From assembly GCA_031257695.1 (NCBI GenBank), contig JAIROB010000233.1:1-6898 (forward strand): a DNA stretch of 6,898 bases, given 5' to 3'. The notes under the pieces are model-generated. The model made no database searches, had not been told where the DNA came from, and saw only the letters and a list, made by a program, of their open reading frames with translations. The translations under genes and the position numbers were made by a program. Every line of letters begins with the position of its first letter. Positions within the stretch are counted from its first letter, which is position 1. This DNA comes from Treponema sp. Lineage in GTDB: Bacteria > Spirochaetota > Spirochaetia > Treponematales > Breznakiellaceae. Below are positions 1-5,691 of this stretch, piece by piece.

Positions 1-27
1 GGAAAAGATCACCCCCTCGGATATAGT

Positions 28-33
28 AGGAGG
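28..33 (+). promoter_or_regulatory. Shine-Dalgarno of the transposase remnant
   Basis: AGGAGG lies directly before ATG 34 and 12 nt before ATG 46. It is too close for the first and slightly far for the second. Its presence supports translation having once started here, in the plus direction, rather than the frame continuing from upstream, although the frame is open to the left edge of the window. Confidence 0.45.
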
Positions 34-262
34 ATGAAGCACACGATGAAAACAAAAGAGCTGGCCCGGCTGGCGGTAATTAAAGGGGCTCTAGACGGTG
101 TCTACACGGTAAAGCAGGCCAACGCCGCCCTGCCGGACTGAAACCGCCTTCGCTCCCGTGCCGGCGAACTTTGACCTTGACACCCTGCTTGCCGCCCAAT
201 ACAACCGGAAAACGGATAACTGCGGCTGCTTTTCCTTTCACAATTACACTTTCCAGGTTGAC
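34..262 (+). pseudogene. Transposase remnant, ISNCY-like, internally deleted and frameshifted
   Basis: A short open frame starts at ATG 46 (or in-frame ATG 34) and stops at TGA 139-141. Its 31 residues begin MKTKELARLAVIKGALDGVY, followed by TVKQA. This resembles the N-terminal helix-turn-helix of ISNCY-type transposases, which normally continues with a second recognition helix that is absent here. From about 140, in the next frame (+1), the translation reads ETAFAPVPANFDLDTLLAAQ, then YNRKTDNCGCFSFHNYTFQV to about 259. From memory of the family, the elements 'SAF.P', 'D.D.LL', 'RK.DN', 'FSF.N..F.V' resemble the C-terminal tail of the same transposases. The DDE catalytic core (several hundred residues) is missing between the two pieces, and the frames differ, so no functional protein is possible. 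It converges on the 3' end of the motility operon. The C-terminal match and the joint are my reading of family patterns; terminal inverted repeats were not found, and the element may extend past the left edge. Confidence 0.6.
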
Positions 263-281
263 AGGACCCCCGGACATAGCT

Positions 282-971
282 TTAGTGCGTCCCCGCTGAC
301 CCAATCGGGTCCATGGGGGGAGCGCTGTCCGGCAGGGCCAGGGCCAGGTCTACTTCGGCCAGGGTCGCTCCCAGGCGGAGCGCGATGGTTTCCGGGGAAA
401 AGCCGTCACGGTAAAGCGCCCGCGCCTGTTCGGCCAGGGGCGTCTTGGGCTTGACCGGATTGGCCGAGCGGACAAACCGGGGCTCAGGGGCGGGCTCTTC
501 CTCCGCGTCTTCGCCGGGACCGGGGCCTTCGCCGGGGCCGGGGGAAGGCGCTGTTCCGGCGGGCGGTTCCGGGGGGCCGACCCGCAGGGTGGACCGGAGT
601 CCCCGGCCAAGCGCGGCATAGGCGCCTTCGGCGCGGGTTCCGCCAGGGGCTCCCGGGGAACCGCTCTGGGGGGCCAGCGCTTCGAGGGCGGCTTCCTGCT
701 TTTCCCGGCGCTCCAGTTCCCGGGCATGGGCCGCAATGCGGCGGTCCAGGGTTTCCAGCATGGACTTGACGGCCGCGGACCTGTCCTCCAGAAGGGTAAT
801 GTCCCGGTCCGTTGCCGCGTCTATGCCGGCGATGAGCTTGTTTACCTCCTCCTCAAAGTCTTCCAGGATGCGCCGGGCGCCGGTGCGGCGGCGGAGGTAG
901 CTCAAAAGGTAGATAAAGGAAAAGCCGCAGAGTAGAAGGGCGGCGGCGGAAAAAACAACCGAAAGGGCCAT
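282..971 (-). CDS. SwrB-like single-pass membrane protein (DUF6115-type C-terminus)
   Basis: The protein has 229 residues. An N-terminal hydrophobic segment (about residues 3-25) is followed by RRR, so the bulk should lie in the cytoplasm. Residues about 30-100 are charged and heptad-rich, a likely coiled coil. Residues about 101-165 form a Gly/Pro/Glu-rich low-complexity linker encoded by very GC-rich DNA. Residues about 178-213 contain LYRDGFSPETIALRLGATLA, a pattern of the 'gyS.eeIA.rLg.s..EV.l.l' HTH-like type. This order (TM, coiled coil, linker, HTH-like end) is that of Bacillus SwrB/YlxL, which sits just downstream of sigD and promotes activation of flagellar type III secretion. Here too the gene is last in a motility run, shortly after the sigma-28 gene. 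The ATG at 971 lies 3 nt after the preceding stop, with a modest GGGTGAG behind it. Homology to SwrB is inferred from architecture and position; function in spirochaetes is unproven. Confidence 0.8.
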   Translation of the reverse strand: MALSVVFSAAALLLCGFSFIYLLSYLRRRTGARRILEDFEEEVNKLIAGIDAATDRDITLLEDRSAAVKSMLETLDRRIAAHARELERREKQEAALEALAPQSGSPGAPGGTRAEGAYAALGRGLRSTLRVGPPEPPAGTAPSPGPGEGPGPGEDAEEEPAPEPRFVRSANPVKPKTPLAEQARALYRDGFSPETIALRLGATLAEVDLALALPDSAPPMDPIGSAGTH

Positions 972-974
972 GGC

Positions 975-1316
975 TCACCCGCTTAGATCTATATGCTTCC
1001 CCAGCGCCGGGTCATGGATTACCGAAGGGTCCGCCCCGCTTTCCGTATCGTCAGCCGCTTCGCTGTTTTCGCCATAGCCGTCCTTCCGCTGGTCCTCCCG
1101 GCCTTTGCGGGCGGAGCGGTCCTTCACATTCTCCGGCCCCTGGCTGACATCCTGGGATTCGTTGACCGACTGGATCCGTTCCTCGGTTTTTTGCTGGATA
1201 TGGGCGCCCTGGATAGCCTGCTGGAGCTGGAGCCCCTCCTTTTGGTTGGCCTGGGTCTTGCCGACCTTGTCAAGCTGGGAAAAAAGGGCCTGTAAATCAA
1301 TCGGTTGAATAGCCAT
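975..1316 (-). CDS. Small hydrophilic protein of the Treponema motility operon, function unknown
   Basis: The protein has 113 residues and no signal peptide or membrane segment. Residues 1-55 (starting MAIQPIDLQALFSQLDKVGK) are Gln-rich and predicted helical. Residues about 56-95 are highly charged and probably disordered (Lys/Arg/Asp/Glu/Ser). The end, DPALGKHIDLSG, looks like a short conserved C-terminal motif. I recall similar small proteins at this place in treponemal motility operons, but no function. The ATG at 1316 overlaps the 3' end of the fapA frame by 20 nt and has a GAGGGGG Shine-Dalgarno about 4 nt upstream, inside fapA. The swrB-like gene follows after 3 nt, so translational coupling on both sides is likely. 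An adaptor or chaperone-like role is possible but not supported by any recognised domain. Confidence 0.8.
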   Translation of the reverse strand: MAIQPIDLQALFSQLDKVGKTQANQKEGLQLQQAIQGAHIQQKTEERIQSVNESQDVSQGPENVKDRSARKGREDQRKDGYGENSEAADDTESGADPSVIHDPALGKHIDLSG

Positions 1317-2763
1317 CGGTCCCCCTCACGGCTTCCGCCTCGGATTCCTCGTACTTGCTTATCTTTATCAGGCCGTCCCCCAAAATAAAGGTCACCGCCC
1401 GGTATTCGGAGCGGACATCCTCTACGGTGTCTTTTATGATTACCTTGACCCCGGGGTACACCCTGGAGGAGGCGGAAACCCGGCCCCGGGCATGGAGGTT
1501 GCCCAAAAGATCCTGGGCTTTTTCGATTTCCTCGACGTTCTTTCTCAGATCCGTCAGAATTTCCACCCGCTTTTCATCCAAAACCTGCAGGTACGCTTCC
1601 TTATCCTCGGGAAGGGATTTACGCTGCTTTTTAATGTTGATAAGGGTCTGCATATTCAACTTGATTTCCTCAAGCTGTTTTTCCAGAGCCGCCTTGGTTT
1701 CCGTAAGCCGGAGAATGAGCTCCTTGGTTTTGGGGTCCACCCCCACTTCGCAAATGGTTTCGGTGCCCGCGGTGGGGCTGCCCAGGATCTTGGCGTTGAT
1801 CTCCTCGCTGGCCCGCAGCCGGCCCCCCACAATGGTGGCCCGCTTGCCCTGACAGATGATCCGCTTGCCCGCGTCCACCCGGGAATTGATGATGCCGTCC
1901 GAGGCGATGACCGTATCCCCCGCTTCAATCACCGTATTTTCGATGAACCGGGCCGCCAGGGTCTTCCCCGTCCGGATAATGCTGCTGCCCTTTCCGGTGA
2001 TGCCCTGGTGCACAATGATGTCCCCTTCGGCGTCCAGGCCCGCCTTTTCCACGGTTCCCTTCACCTCGATATTGCCCGCAGCCTTGACGGAAAAACCGTC
2101 TTCCACATTGCCGTTCACAATAACCGTGCCCAGAAAAATGATGTTGCCGGTCTTGAGGCTCACATTGCCGTCAACGGTATACACCGGCTCCACGTTGATC
2201 TTCCCGTTCACTTCCAGCACCTGACCGTTTATATCGGCGACAACGGTGGCGCCGTCCTCCCCCACATGGACATTTTTCCCCAGGGGAAACTCAACATCCC
2301 TGCCGTCCCGGGCGGGCAGTTGATTCCCCGTAACGGTTCTGCCGGGAACGCCCTTTTCCGGGGGGATCTTCCTCGCCAGGGTCTGGGCCTCCACCACATT
2401 CTGGATGATCTTGAGATCCTTAAAATCGACCCTGCCGTTGGGCCCTTCCCTGACCCGCGCCTTGGACTTGTCCGTCTCAAAGTTGTACCGTATATAGGCG
2501 TCCCGCCCGTTCACCGGGGGCAAACCTTCGGCGATCACCACCCGTTCCTTGTATATGGGTTTGTCCGCAAAATCCGCGAGGTACTCCGGATCGATTCCGT
2601 AATACACCCTGTTGTTCTTGAGAAAGCTTTGGTAGTTTTCCAGGGTAATGTCGCAGCCCCCCGGTCCGGGAGGCGTAACGTAGAGCAGGGCCTTCATTTC
2701 CTGATCCACAATCTCCACGGTCATGGAAGCGTTGTTCTCCGAATGGCGCTGAAAGTCCCCCAC
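1297..2763 (-). CDS. fapA: FapA/DUF342 protein, main part downstream of an in-frame TAG
   Basis: This is the C-terminal 488 residues of a FapA-family (DUF342) protein, counted from GTG 2763. The reading frame is open up to the TAG at 2836-2838, and the 24 codons between TAG and GTG (beginning RGVTDYDQKLVAEAVKAAGG) still look like FapA sequence. Residues about 15-190 are the FapA N-terminal region (G.DG.D/PP..G.PG.TV.G pattern at about 133-146). Residues about 195-340 are a right-handed beta-helix of short repeats such as GNVSLKTGNIIFLGTVIVNG. Residues about 343-424 form a coiled coil, and 425-470 a closing beta segment. In Vibrio vulnificus FapA promotes polar flagellar assembly and is sequestered by EIIA-Glc. 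GTG 2763 has only a weak GGGGAA about 9 nt upstream, and ATG 2724 has a distant GGAG, so restart after the TAG would probably be inefficient. Whether this piece is made alone, as a readthrough product, or not at all cannot be told from sequence. Confidence 0.85.
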   Translation of the reverse strand: MGDFQRHSENNASMTVEIVDQEMKALLYVTPPGPGGCDITLENYQSFLKNNRVYYGIDPEYLADFADKPIYKERVVIAEGLPPVNGRDAYIRYNFETDKSKARVREGPNGRVDFKDLKIIQNVVEAQTLARKIPPEKGVPGRTVTGNQLPARDGRDVEFPLGKNVHVGEDGATVVADINGQVLEVNGKINVEPVYTVDGNVSLKTGNIIFLGTVIVNGNVEDGFSVKAAGNIEVKGTVEKAGLDAEGDIIVHQGITGKGSSIIRTGKTLAARFIENTVIEAGDTVIASDGIINSRVDAGKRIICQGKRATIVGGRLRASEEINAKILGSPTAGTETICEVGVDPKTKELILRLTETKAALEKQLEEIKLNMQTLINIKKQRKSLPEDKEAYLQVLDEKRVEILTDLRKNVEEIEKAQDLLGNLHARGRVSASSRVYPGVKVIIKDTVEDVRSEYRAVTFILGDGLIKISKYEESEAEAVRGTDGYSTD

Positions 2764-2835
2764 CCGGATGTATTCCCCGCCGGCGGCTTTGACCGCCTCG
2801 GCTACCAGCTTCTGGTCGTAGTCCGTAACGCCCCG

Positions 2836-2838
2836 CTA
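2836..2838 (-). other. fapA: In-frame amber (TAG) codon inside fapA
   Basis: The plus strand reads cta here, giving TAG on the coding strand between Glu (GAA) and Arg (CGG). Coding character, frame and FapA-like sequence continue without a gap on both sides, so a single-base change (for example CAG, AAG or GAG to TAG) explains the break and no indel is needed. The codon sits where FapA proteins have a variable linker residue ('ALE-x-RG(V/I)T.YD'). It may be a true nonsense mutation, a sequencing error, or a read-through codon. The context TAG CGG is not one of the well-known leaky contexts. Confidence 0.9.
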
Positions 2839-3264
2839 TTCCAGGGCGGCCTGGGCCTGGGCAAGGGTCGCCCGCTTCCCGCTGCCCTGGGGGAGGGAAA
2901 CCTTGAGGAACGCGCCCTCGTAACGCAGCTGCGTAAAAACTTCGCCGTCCCTGTCCTCCACCACGGGAACATCATACTCATAGCCGTCCTCGGCCTCATC
3001 GTCTTCGGCGATTTCTTCCTGGACGCTCAGCCTCTGGTAGGCCCTGATCTTCCAGTCCTTCTTCCCCGCTCCCATAAAGCCCGCGGAGCCCCGCTCGGCA
3101 ACTTCGTATTCAAGCCGCCGGACGGAAAGGTTCAACAGGGTAGCCGCCTGGGCCACCGCCTCTTCCAGGGTGGGCCCCCGGGCTTCCACCGCGCTGATGC
3201 TCCGGTCCTGATCCAACTGTTCCTTTACGATTTGCTGTAGCTGGACAAAATCGACCACGGACAC
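2836..3264 (-). CDS. fapA: Jag-N domain piece of FapA, ended by an in-frame TAG
   Basis: The N-terminal 142 residues of the same FapA-type gene. Residues about 23-75 match the Jag-N domain pattern (LEEAVAQAATLLNLSVRRLE, then E.GS.GFMG.GKK), known from the N-terminus of Jag/KhpB and of many FapA proteins. A Glu/Asp-rich linker follows (about 83-105). Residues 108-142 begin the FapA domain itself, so the protein stops inside a domain and not at a domain border. The frame is identical to that of the downstream piece (both read from positions divisible by three). The start is better placed at GTG 3258 than at GTG 3264: GGAGGA at 3267-3272 is 8 nt from 3258 but only 2 nt from 3264, giving MVDFVQLQ as the N-terminus. 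From 3258, the undisrupted gene would have about 653 codons to TGA 1297-1299, normal for treponemal FapA proteins as I recall them. Confidence 0.75.
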   Translation of the reverse strand: MSVVDFVQLQQIVKEQLDQDRSISAVEARGPTLEEAVAQAATLLNLSVRRLEYEVAERGSAGFMGAGKKDWKIRAYQRLSVQEEIAEDDEAEDGYEYDVPVVEDRDGEVFTQLRYEGAFLKVSLPQGSGKRATLAQAQAALE

Positions 3265-3266
3265 AC

Positions 3267-3272
3267 TCCTCC
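3267..3272 (-). promoter_or_regulatory. Shine-Dalgarno that sets the fapA start
   Basis: GGAGGA on the minus strand lies in the 24-30 nt between the sigma-28 stop and fapA. Spacing is 8 nt to GTG 3258 and 2 nt to GTG 3264, favouring 3258 as start. Just upstream, AAGGC-CCGCA-GCCTT (about 3276-3290) can form a 5-bp hairpin overlapping the sigma-28 TAA. It has no U-tract and is not a terminator. Confidence 0.6.
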
Positions 3273-3288
3273 GGCAAGGCTGCGGGCC

Positions 3289-4101
3289 TTACAAGATCCC
3301 TTTGCGGATATTTGTCAGTTTGGCCCGAAGCCGCAGAATAGCTTTTGTGTGCAGTTGGGACACCCTGGACTCGGTTACTTCCAGGACTTCGCCAATTTCT
3401 TTGAGGGTCAGATCTTCGTAATAGTACAGCACCAGGATCTTCTTTTCCTTATCCGGCAGTTCTTCAATGGCTTCCACAATGACCCTGCGGATCTCGTCCT
3501 TTTCTATGATAACGTCCGGGTTGAGGCTTGAGGGGGATTCAATGCTGTCCCCGATGGAGACCTTGTCGCTTTCATCCCCGGAGAACCACACATCGTTCAG
3601 GGAAAGCATGGTGGTGCCGGAAATTTTCATCATGGTTTTGATGAATTCCTTTTCGTCCAGCCCCAGGGAATTGGCTATTTCCTGATCCGTGGCGGTCCTG
3701 CCCAGCTGCGCTTCCAGGGCGCCGATGGCTTCCTCCACCTCCCTGGTTTTTTGGCGGACCGACCGGGGGACCCAGTCTATGGTGCGGAGCTCGTCGAAAA
3801 TAGCGCCCCGGATACGGGTCACCGCGTAGGTTTTAAACTTTACGTTTTTGTCGGGATCAAACTTGTCGATGGCGTCCAGCAGGCCGAAAACGCCGAACCC
3901 CACCAGATCGTCAAACTCAACATTGTGGGGCATACCCACCGCGACCTTGCCGGCCACATACTTTACCAAGGGGGCGTATTGCTTAATAAACATCTCACGG
4001 ATCTTCGGATCCCGGTTTTGACGGTAGGCCTGCCAGAATTCCTCTTCCGTATTCTCTTCCAGGGAATAACCGGCAGGATTATTCCCAAAGATCTTCCCCA
4101 T
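3289..4101 (-). CDS. fliA: Flagellar RNA polymerase sigma-28 factor (FliA/WhiG/SigD family)
   Basis: The protein has 270 residues, close to the usual length for sigma-28 factors. Region 2 covers about residues 40-110, with [20 protein letters not shown], then [17 protein letters not shown] (regions 2.2-2.4: core binding and -10 recognition), followed by DWVPRSVR. Region 3 spans about 117-170 ([20 protein letters not shown] onward). Region 4 spans about 213-262 ([20 protein letters not shown], then [20 protein letters not shown]), with the HTH for -35 contact. There is no region 1.1, as expected for group 3 factors. In spirochaetes annotations vary between FliA and WhiG, and this factor directs late motility gene transcription. 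The ATG at 4101 is 3 nt after the preceding stop, with AAGGGA 6 nt upstream. No anti-sigma factor FlgM is in this window. The family assignment is secure. Confidence 0.97.
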   Translation of the reverse strand: MGKIFGNNPAGYSLEENTEEEFWQAYRQNRDPKIREMFIKQYAPLVKYVAGKVAVGMPHNVEFDDLVGFGVFGLLDAIDKFDPDKNVKFKTYAVTRIRGAIFDELRTIDWVPRSVRQKTREVEEAIGALEAQLGRTATDQEIANSLGLDEKEFIKTMMKISGTTMLSLNDVWFSGDESDKVSIGDSIESPSSLNPDVIIEKDEIRRVIVEAIEELPDKEKKILVLYYYEDLTLKEIGEVLEVTESRVSQLHTKAILRLRAKLTNIRKGIL

Positions 4102-4104
4102 GGT

Positions 4105-4782
4105 TTATCCCTTATTCTCTCGTTTTAAAATAGTCTGGACGGCGGAAGCCATCTCCTTAACATTAAAATCTTCGCCAAGCCCCTGCTTTTTGGACTGGCC
4201 GCCCGCTCCGCCTAAAGAACCTGCCGATGCCCCCGGCCCGGCCGCCTCGCCTCCCGCGAAAACAGGCCCGGAGCTAAAAGCCCCGGACATGGCGTCAAGA
4301 TCCGGCAGCATATCTACCGAATCCGTGTCTCCGGAGGAAAAATCAGGGTTATCGGGCAGCGCGGGTTTTGAAGGCCCCTGCAATTCCTCCTCCGGCGCCC
4401 CCCTCTCAGTATAGACGGCTTCGCCGGTCTGGTCCAGAGTGTCCCCGCCGGAAATGCCGGGATTTTCCATAAAATCATTCAAATCATCCCCCGGGCCGCC
4501 GGATTCCAGGGAAACGTCCCCGGAGACCTCGCTGTCGTCGCCGATGGAAATGTCCACCTGGGAGCCGAGCGCGGGAACGTCGCCGGCGTCTTCGGACAAA
4601 AGCTCCGGCAGGTACAGTTGTATGGCGCCGTAGCCCGCGCTTGCCAGGGCAAAAAACACCGCGGCAAAGATGAACGCCCGGATCAGGAGCAGGGGAAGGT
4701 GGGCGCCCGTGACAAGCCCCACCAAAAGCGACAGGACAAAGCCCGCGCCGGCAAAAGCGCCGCTTATCTTGGGGTTAAACAT
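4105..4782 (-). CDS. Two-TM protein with long acidic cytoplasmic tail, function unknown
   Basis: The protein has 225 residues. Two hydrophobic segments lie at about residues 8-26 and 31-57, separated by a short loop (TGAHLP), so both ends probably face the same side. Residues about 63-195 are acidic, rich in Asp, Gly, Ser and Pro, and probably disordered. The last 25 residues (QGLGEDFNVKEMASAVQTIL onward) are a short, likely helical and better-ordered end. No enzyme motif or named domain is recognised. The gene sits between flhG and the sigma-28 gene, where treponemes carry an uncharacterised membrane protein, so a role in motility is likely by context. Its Shine-Dalgarno AGGGGAAGG (4788-4796) overlaps the flhG stop codon, giving 12 nt between the genes. 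It might tether FlhG, the sigma factor or another cytoplasmic partner to the membrane through its C-terminal helix, but this is inference. Confidence 0.85.
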   Translation of the reverse strand: MFNPKISGAFAGAGFVLSLLVGLVTGAHLPLLLIRAFIFAAVFFALASAGYGAIQLYLPELLSEDAGDVPALGSQVDISIGDDSEVSGDVSLESGGPGDDLNDFMENPGISGGDTLDQTGEAVYTERGAPEEELQGPSKPALPDNPDFSSGDTDSVDMLPDLDAMSGAFSSGPVFAGGEAAGPGASAGSLGGAGGQSKKQGLGEDFNVKEMASAVQTILKRENKG

Positions 4783-4787
4783 CAGCG

Positions 4788-4796
4788 CCTTCCCCT
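4788..4796 (-). promoter_or_regulatory. Shine-Dalgarno overlapping the flhG stop codon
   Basis: AGGGGAAGG begins within the TAG stop of flhG and ends 5 nt before the ATG at 4782. Stop and ribosome site share bases, a layout typical of coupled translation. The downstream gene is also in the same frame as flhG. Confidence 0.6.
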
Positions 4797-5691
4797 AGAC
4801 CTTGCCGAAAAACCGCTTTATCATGCCGGAAAAGCCGCCGCTTTCCTTAAAATCGCTTTTTTCAAGGCGCCCCACGATATGCTGCACGCATTGAGAAGCC
4901 TTGCACCTGGGGTCTATCACCATAAAAGGCTTTTGACGGAGCACCGCATGGGTCACCACGGTGTCGTCGTAGATAAAACCCAGGTAGTCCACCCTGAGGT
5001 TGAGGAACTGCCCGGCTATACTGGTCATCCGGTCCGCCACCTTCTTCGCCTCCGCCACGGAGTGGACCCGGTTTACCACCAGTTTAAGCCCCATGTTCAG
5101 GCTGTCAATTTCCGTGGCAATGATCTTGATGATGCCGTAGGCGTCGGTGATGGCGGTGGGCTCCGGGGTGGTGATGATCACCGCGTCGTCCGCGGCGGCG
5201 ACAAAGTCCAGCACATTGTTGGACACCCCCGCGCTGGTGTCGATGATGATAATATCCGCGTTGGACAGGGTGTCCAGCTCATCGATAAAATTCTGCCGCT
5301 CCGCCTCGTCCAGGTTGGCGATTTTGGAAAACCCCGAAGCCCCGGCGACTATGGAAATGCCGTACCCCGTATCCGCCATAATTTCCTTCATGGTTTTCTG
5401 TTTGCGGATCACGTTGTAGAGGGTCCATTGGGGGATTATGTTGAGCATCACGTGGACATTGGCCATCCCCAGATCCGCGTCCATGACCACCACCTTTTTC
5501 CCCAGCCGGGCATAGGCCAGGGCCATGTTTACCGACACGTTGGTCTTTCCCACCCCGCCTTTTCCGCTGGCAATGGTGATGACCCGGGCCCGCCTCCCGT
5601 CCTTGGGTTTGCCGGCCGCGGGCTCAGCCTGTTCGGAGCCTTCCTGTTTCTGCCGCATGATCTCCCGTAATTTTTCAGCCTGATCTTCCAT
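4795..5691 (-). CDS. flhG: FlhG/FleN (YlxH) MinD-like ATPase, flagellar number regulator
   Basis: The protein has 298 residues, a normal length. Residues 3-9 (DQAEKLR) match the N-terminal DQAxxLR motif by which FlhG stimulates the FlhF GTPase. The deviant Walker A is SGKGGVGKT (42-50), with the signature lysine at 44. Switch I is DADLGMANVH (71-80), and Walker B/switch II is IIIIDTSAG (147-155). The C-terminal stretch FSGMIKRFFGKV is amphipathic and fits the membrane-targeting helix that is exposed in the ATP-bound dimer. Known role: with FlhF it controls the number and placement of flagella; in spirochaetes this would concern periplasmic flagella near the cell ends. The ATG at 5691 shares one base with the flhF stop (TAATG) and has GGAGAAAGG at 5694-5702, so the two genes are translationally coupled. 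The stop is TAG, and the next gene lies in the same frame 12 nt on. Confidence 0.96.
   Translation of the reverse strand: MEDQAEKLREIMRQKQEGSEQAEPAAGKPKDGRRARVITIASGKGGVGKTNVSVNMALAYARLGKKVVVMDADLGMANVHVMLNIIPQWTLYNVIRKQKTMKEIMADTGYGISIVAGASGFSKIANLDEAERQNFIDELDTLSNADIIIIDTSAGVSNNVLDFVAAADDAVIITTPEPTAITDAYGIIKIIATEIDSLNMGLKLVVNRVHSVAEAKKVADRMTSIAGQFLNLRVDYLGFIYDDTVVTHAVLRQKPFMVIDPRCKASQCVQHIVGRLEKSDFKESGGFSGMIKRFFGKV

Noticed and set aside
80..304. Minus-strand 74-codon frame downstream of the SwrB-like gene
   Set aside because: It overlaps the end of the SwrB-like gene and lies opposite the transposase remnant. The composition is basic and unstructured with no family resemblance.
263..454. 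Continuation of the transposase C-terminal frame to position 454
   Set aside because: Past about 262 the translation becomes Gly/Pro-rich and is just the antisense of the SwrB-like gene, so the transposase similarity ends there.
350..736. Minus-strand 128-codon frame inside the SwrB-like gene
   Set aside because: It is an alternative frame in the GC-rich linker region, extremely Pro/Arg-rich, with no ribosome site and no domain.
2836..2838. Pyrrolysine insertion at the fapA TAG
   Set aside because: FapA is not a methylamine methyltransferase, nothing in the window encodes pyl functions, and flhG appears to use TAG as a normal stop. Mutation or sequence error is simpler.
1492..3240. Plus-strand open frame of 582 codons antisense to fapA
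   Set aside because: It is opposite a clear FapA family protein. Strong G/C third-position bias leaves antisense frames open. The translation is His/Pro/Arg/Gly-rich with no recognisable domain.
3274..3291. Terminator between the sigma-28 gene and fapA
   Set aside because: Only a 5-bp hairpin with no U-tract is present, and the fapA Shine-Dalgarno follows at once.
4618..5670. Plus-strand open frame of 350 codons antisense to flhG
   Set aside because: It mirrors FlhG codons, is rich in His/Arg/Asp, shows no domain and has no plausible ribosome site.
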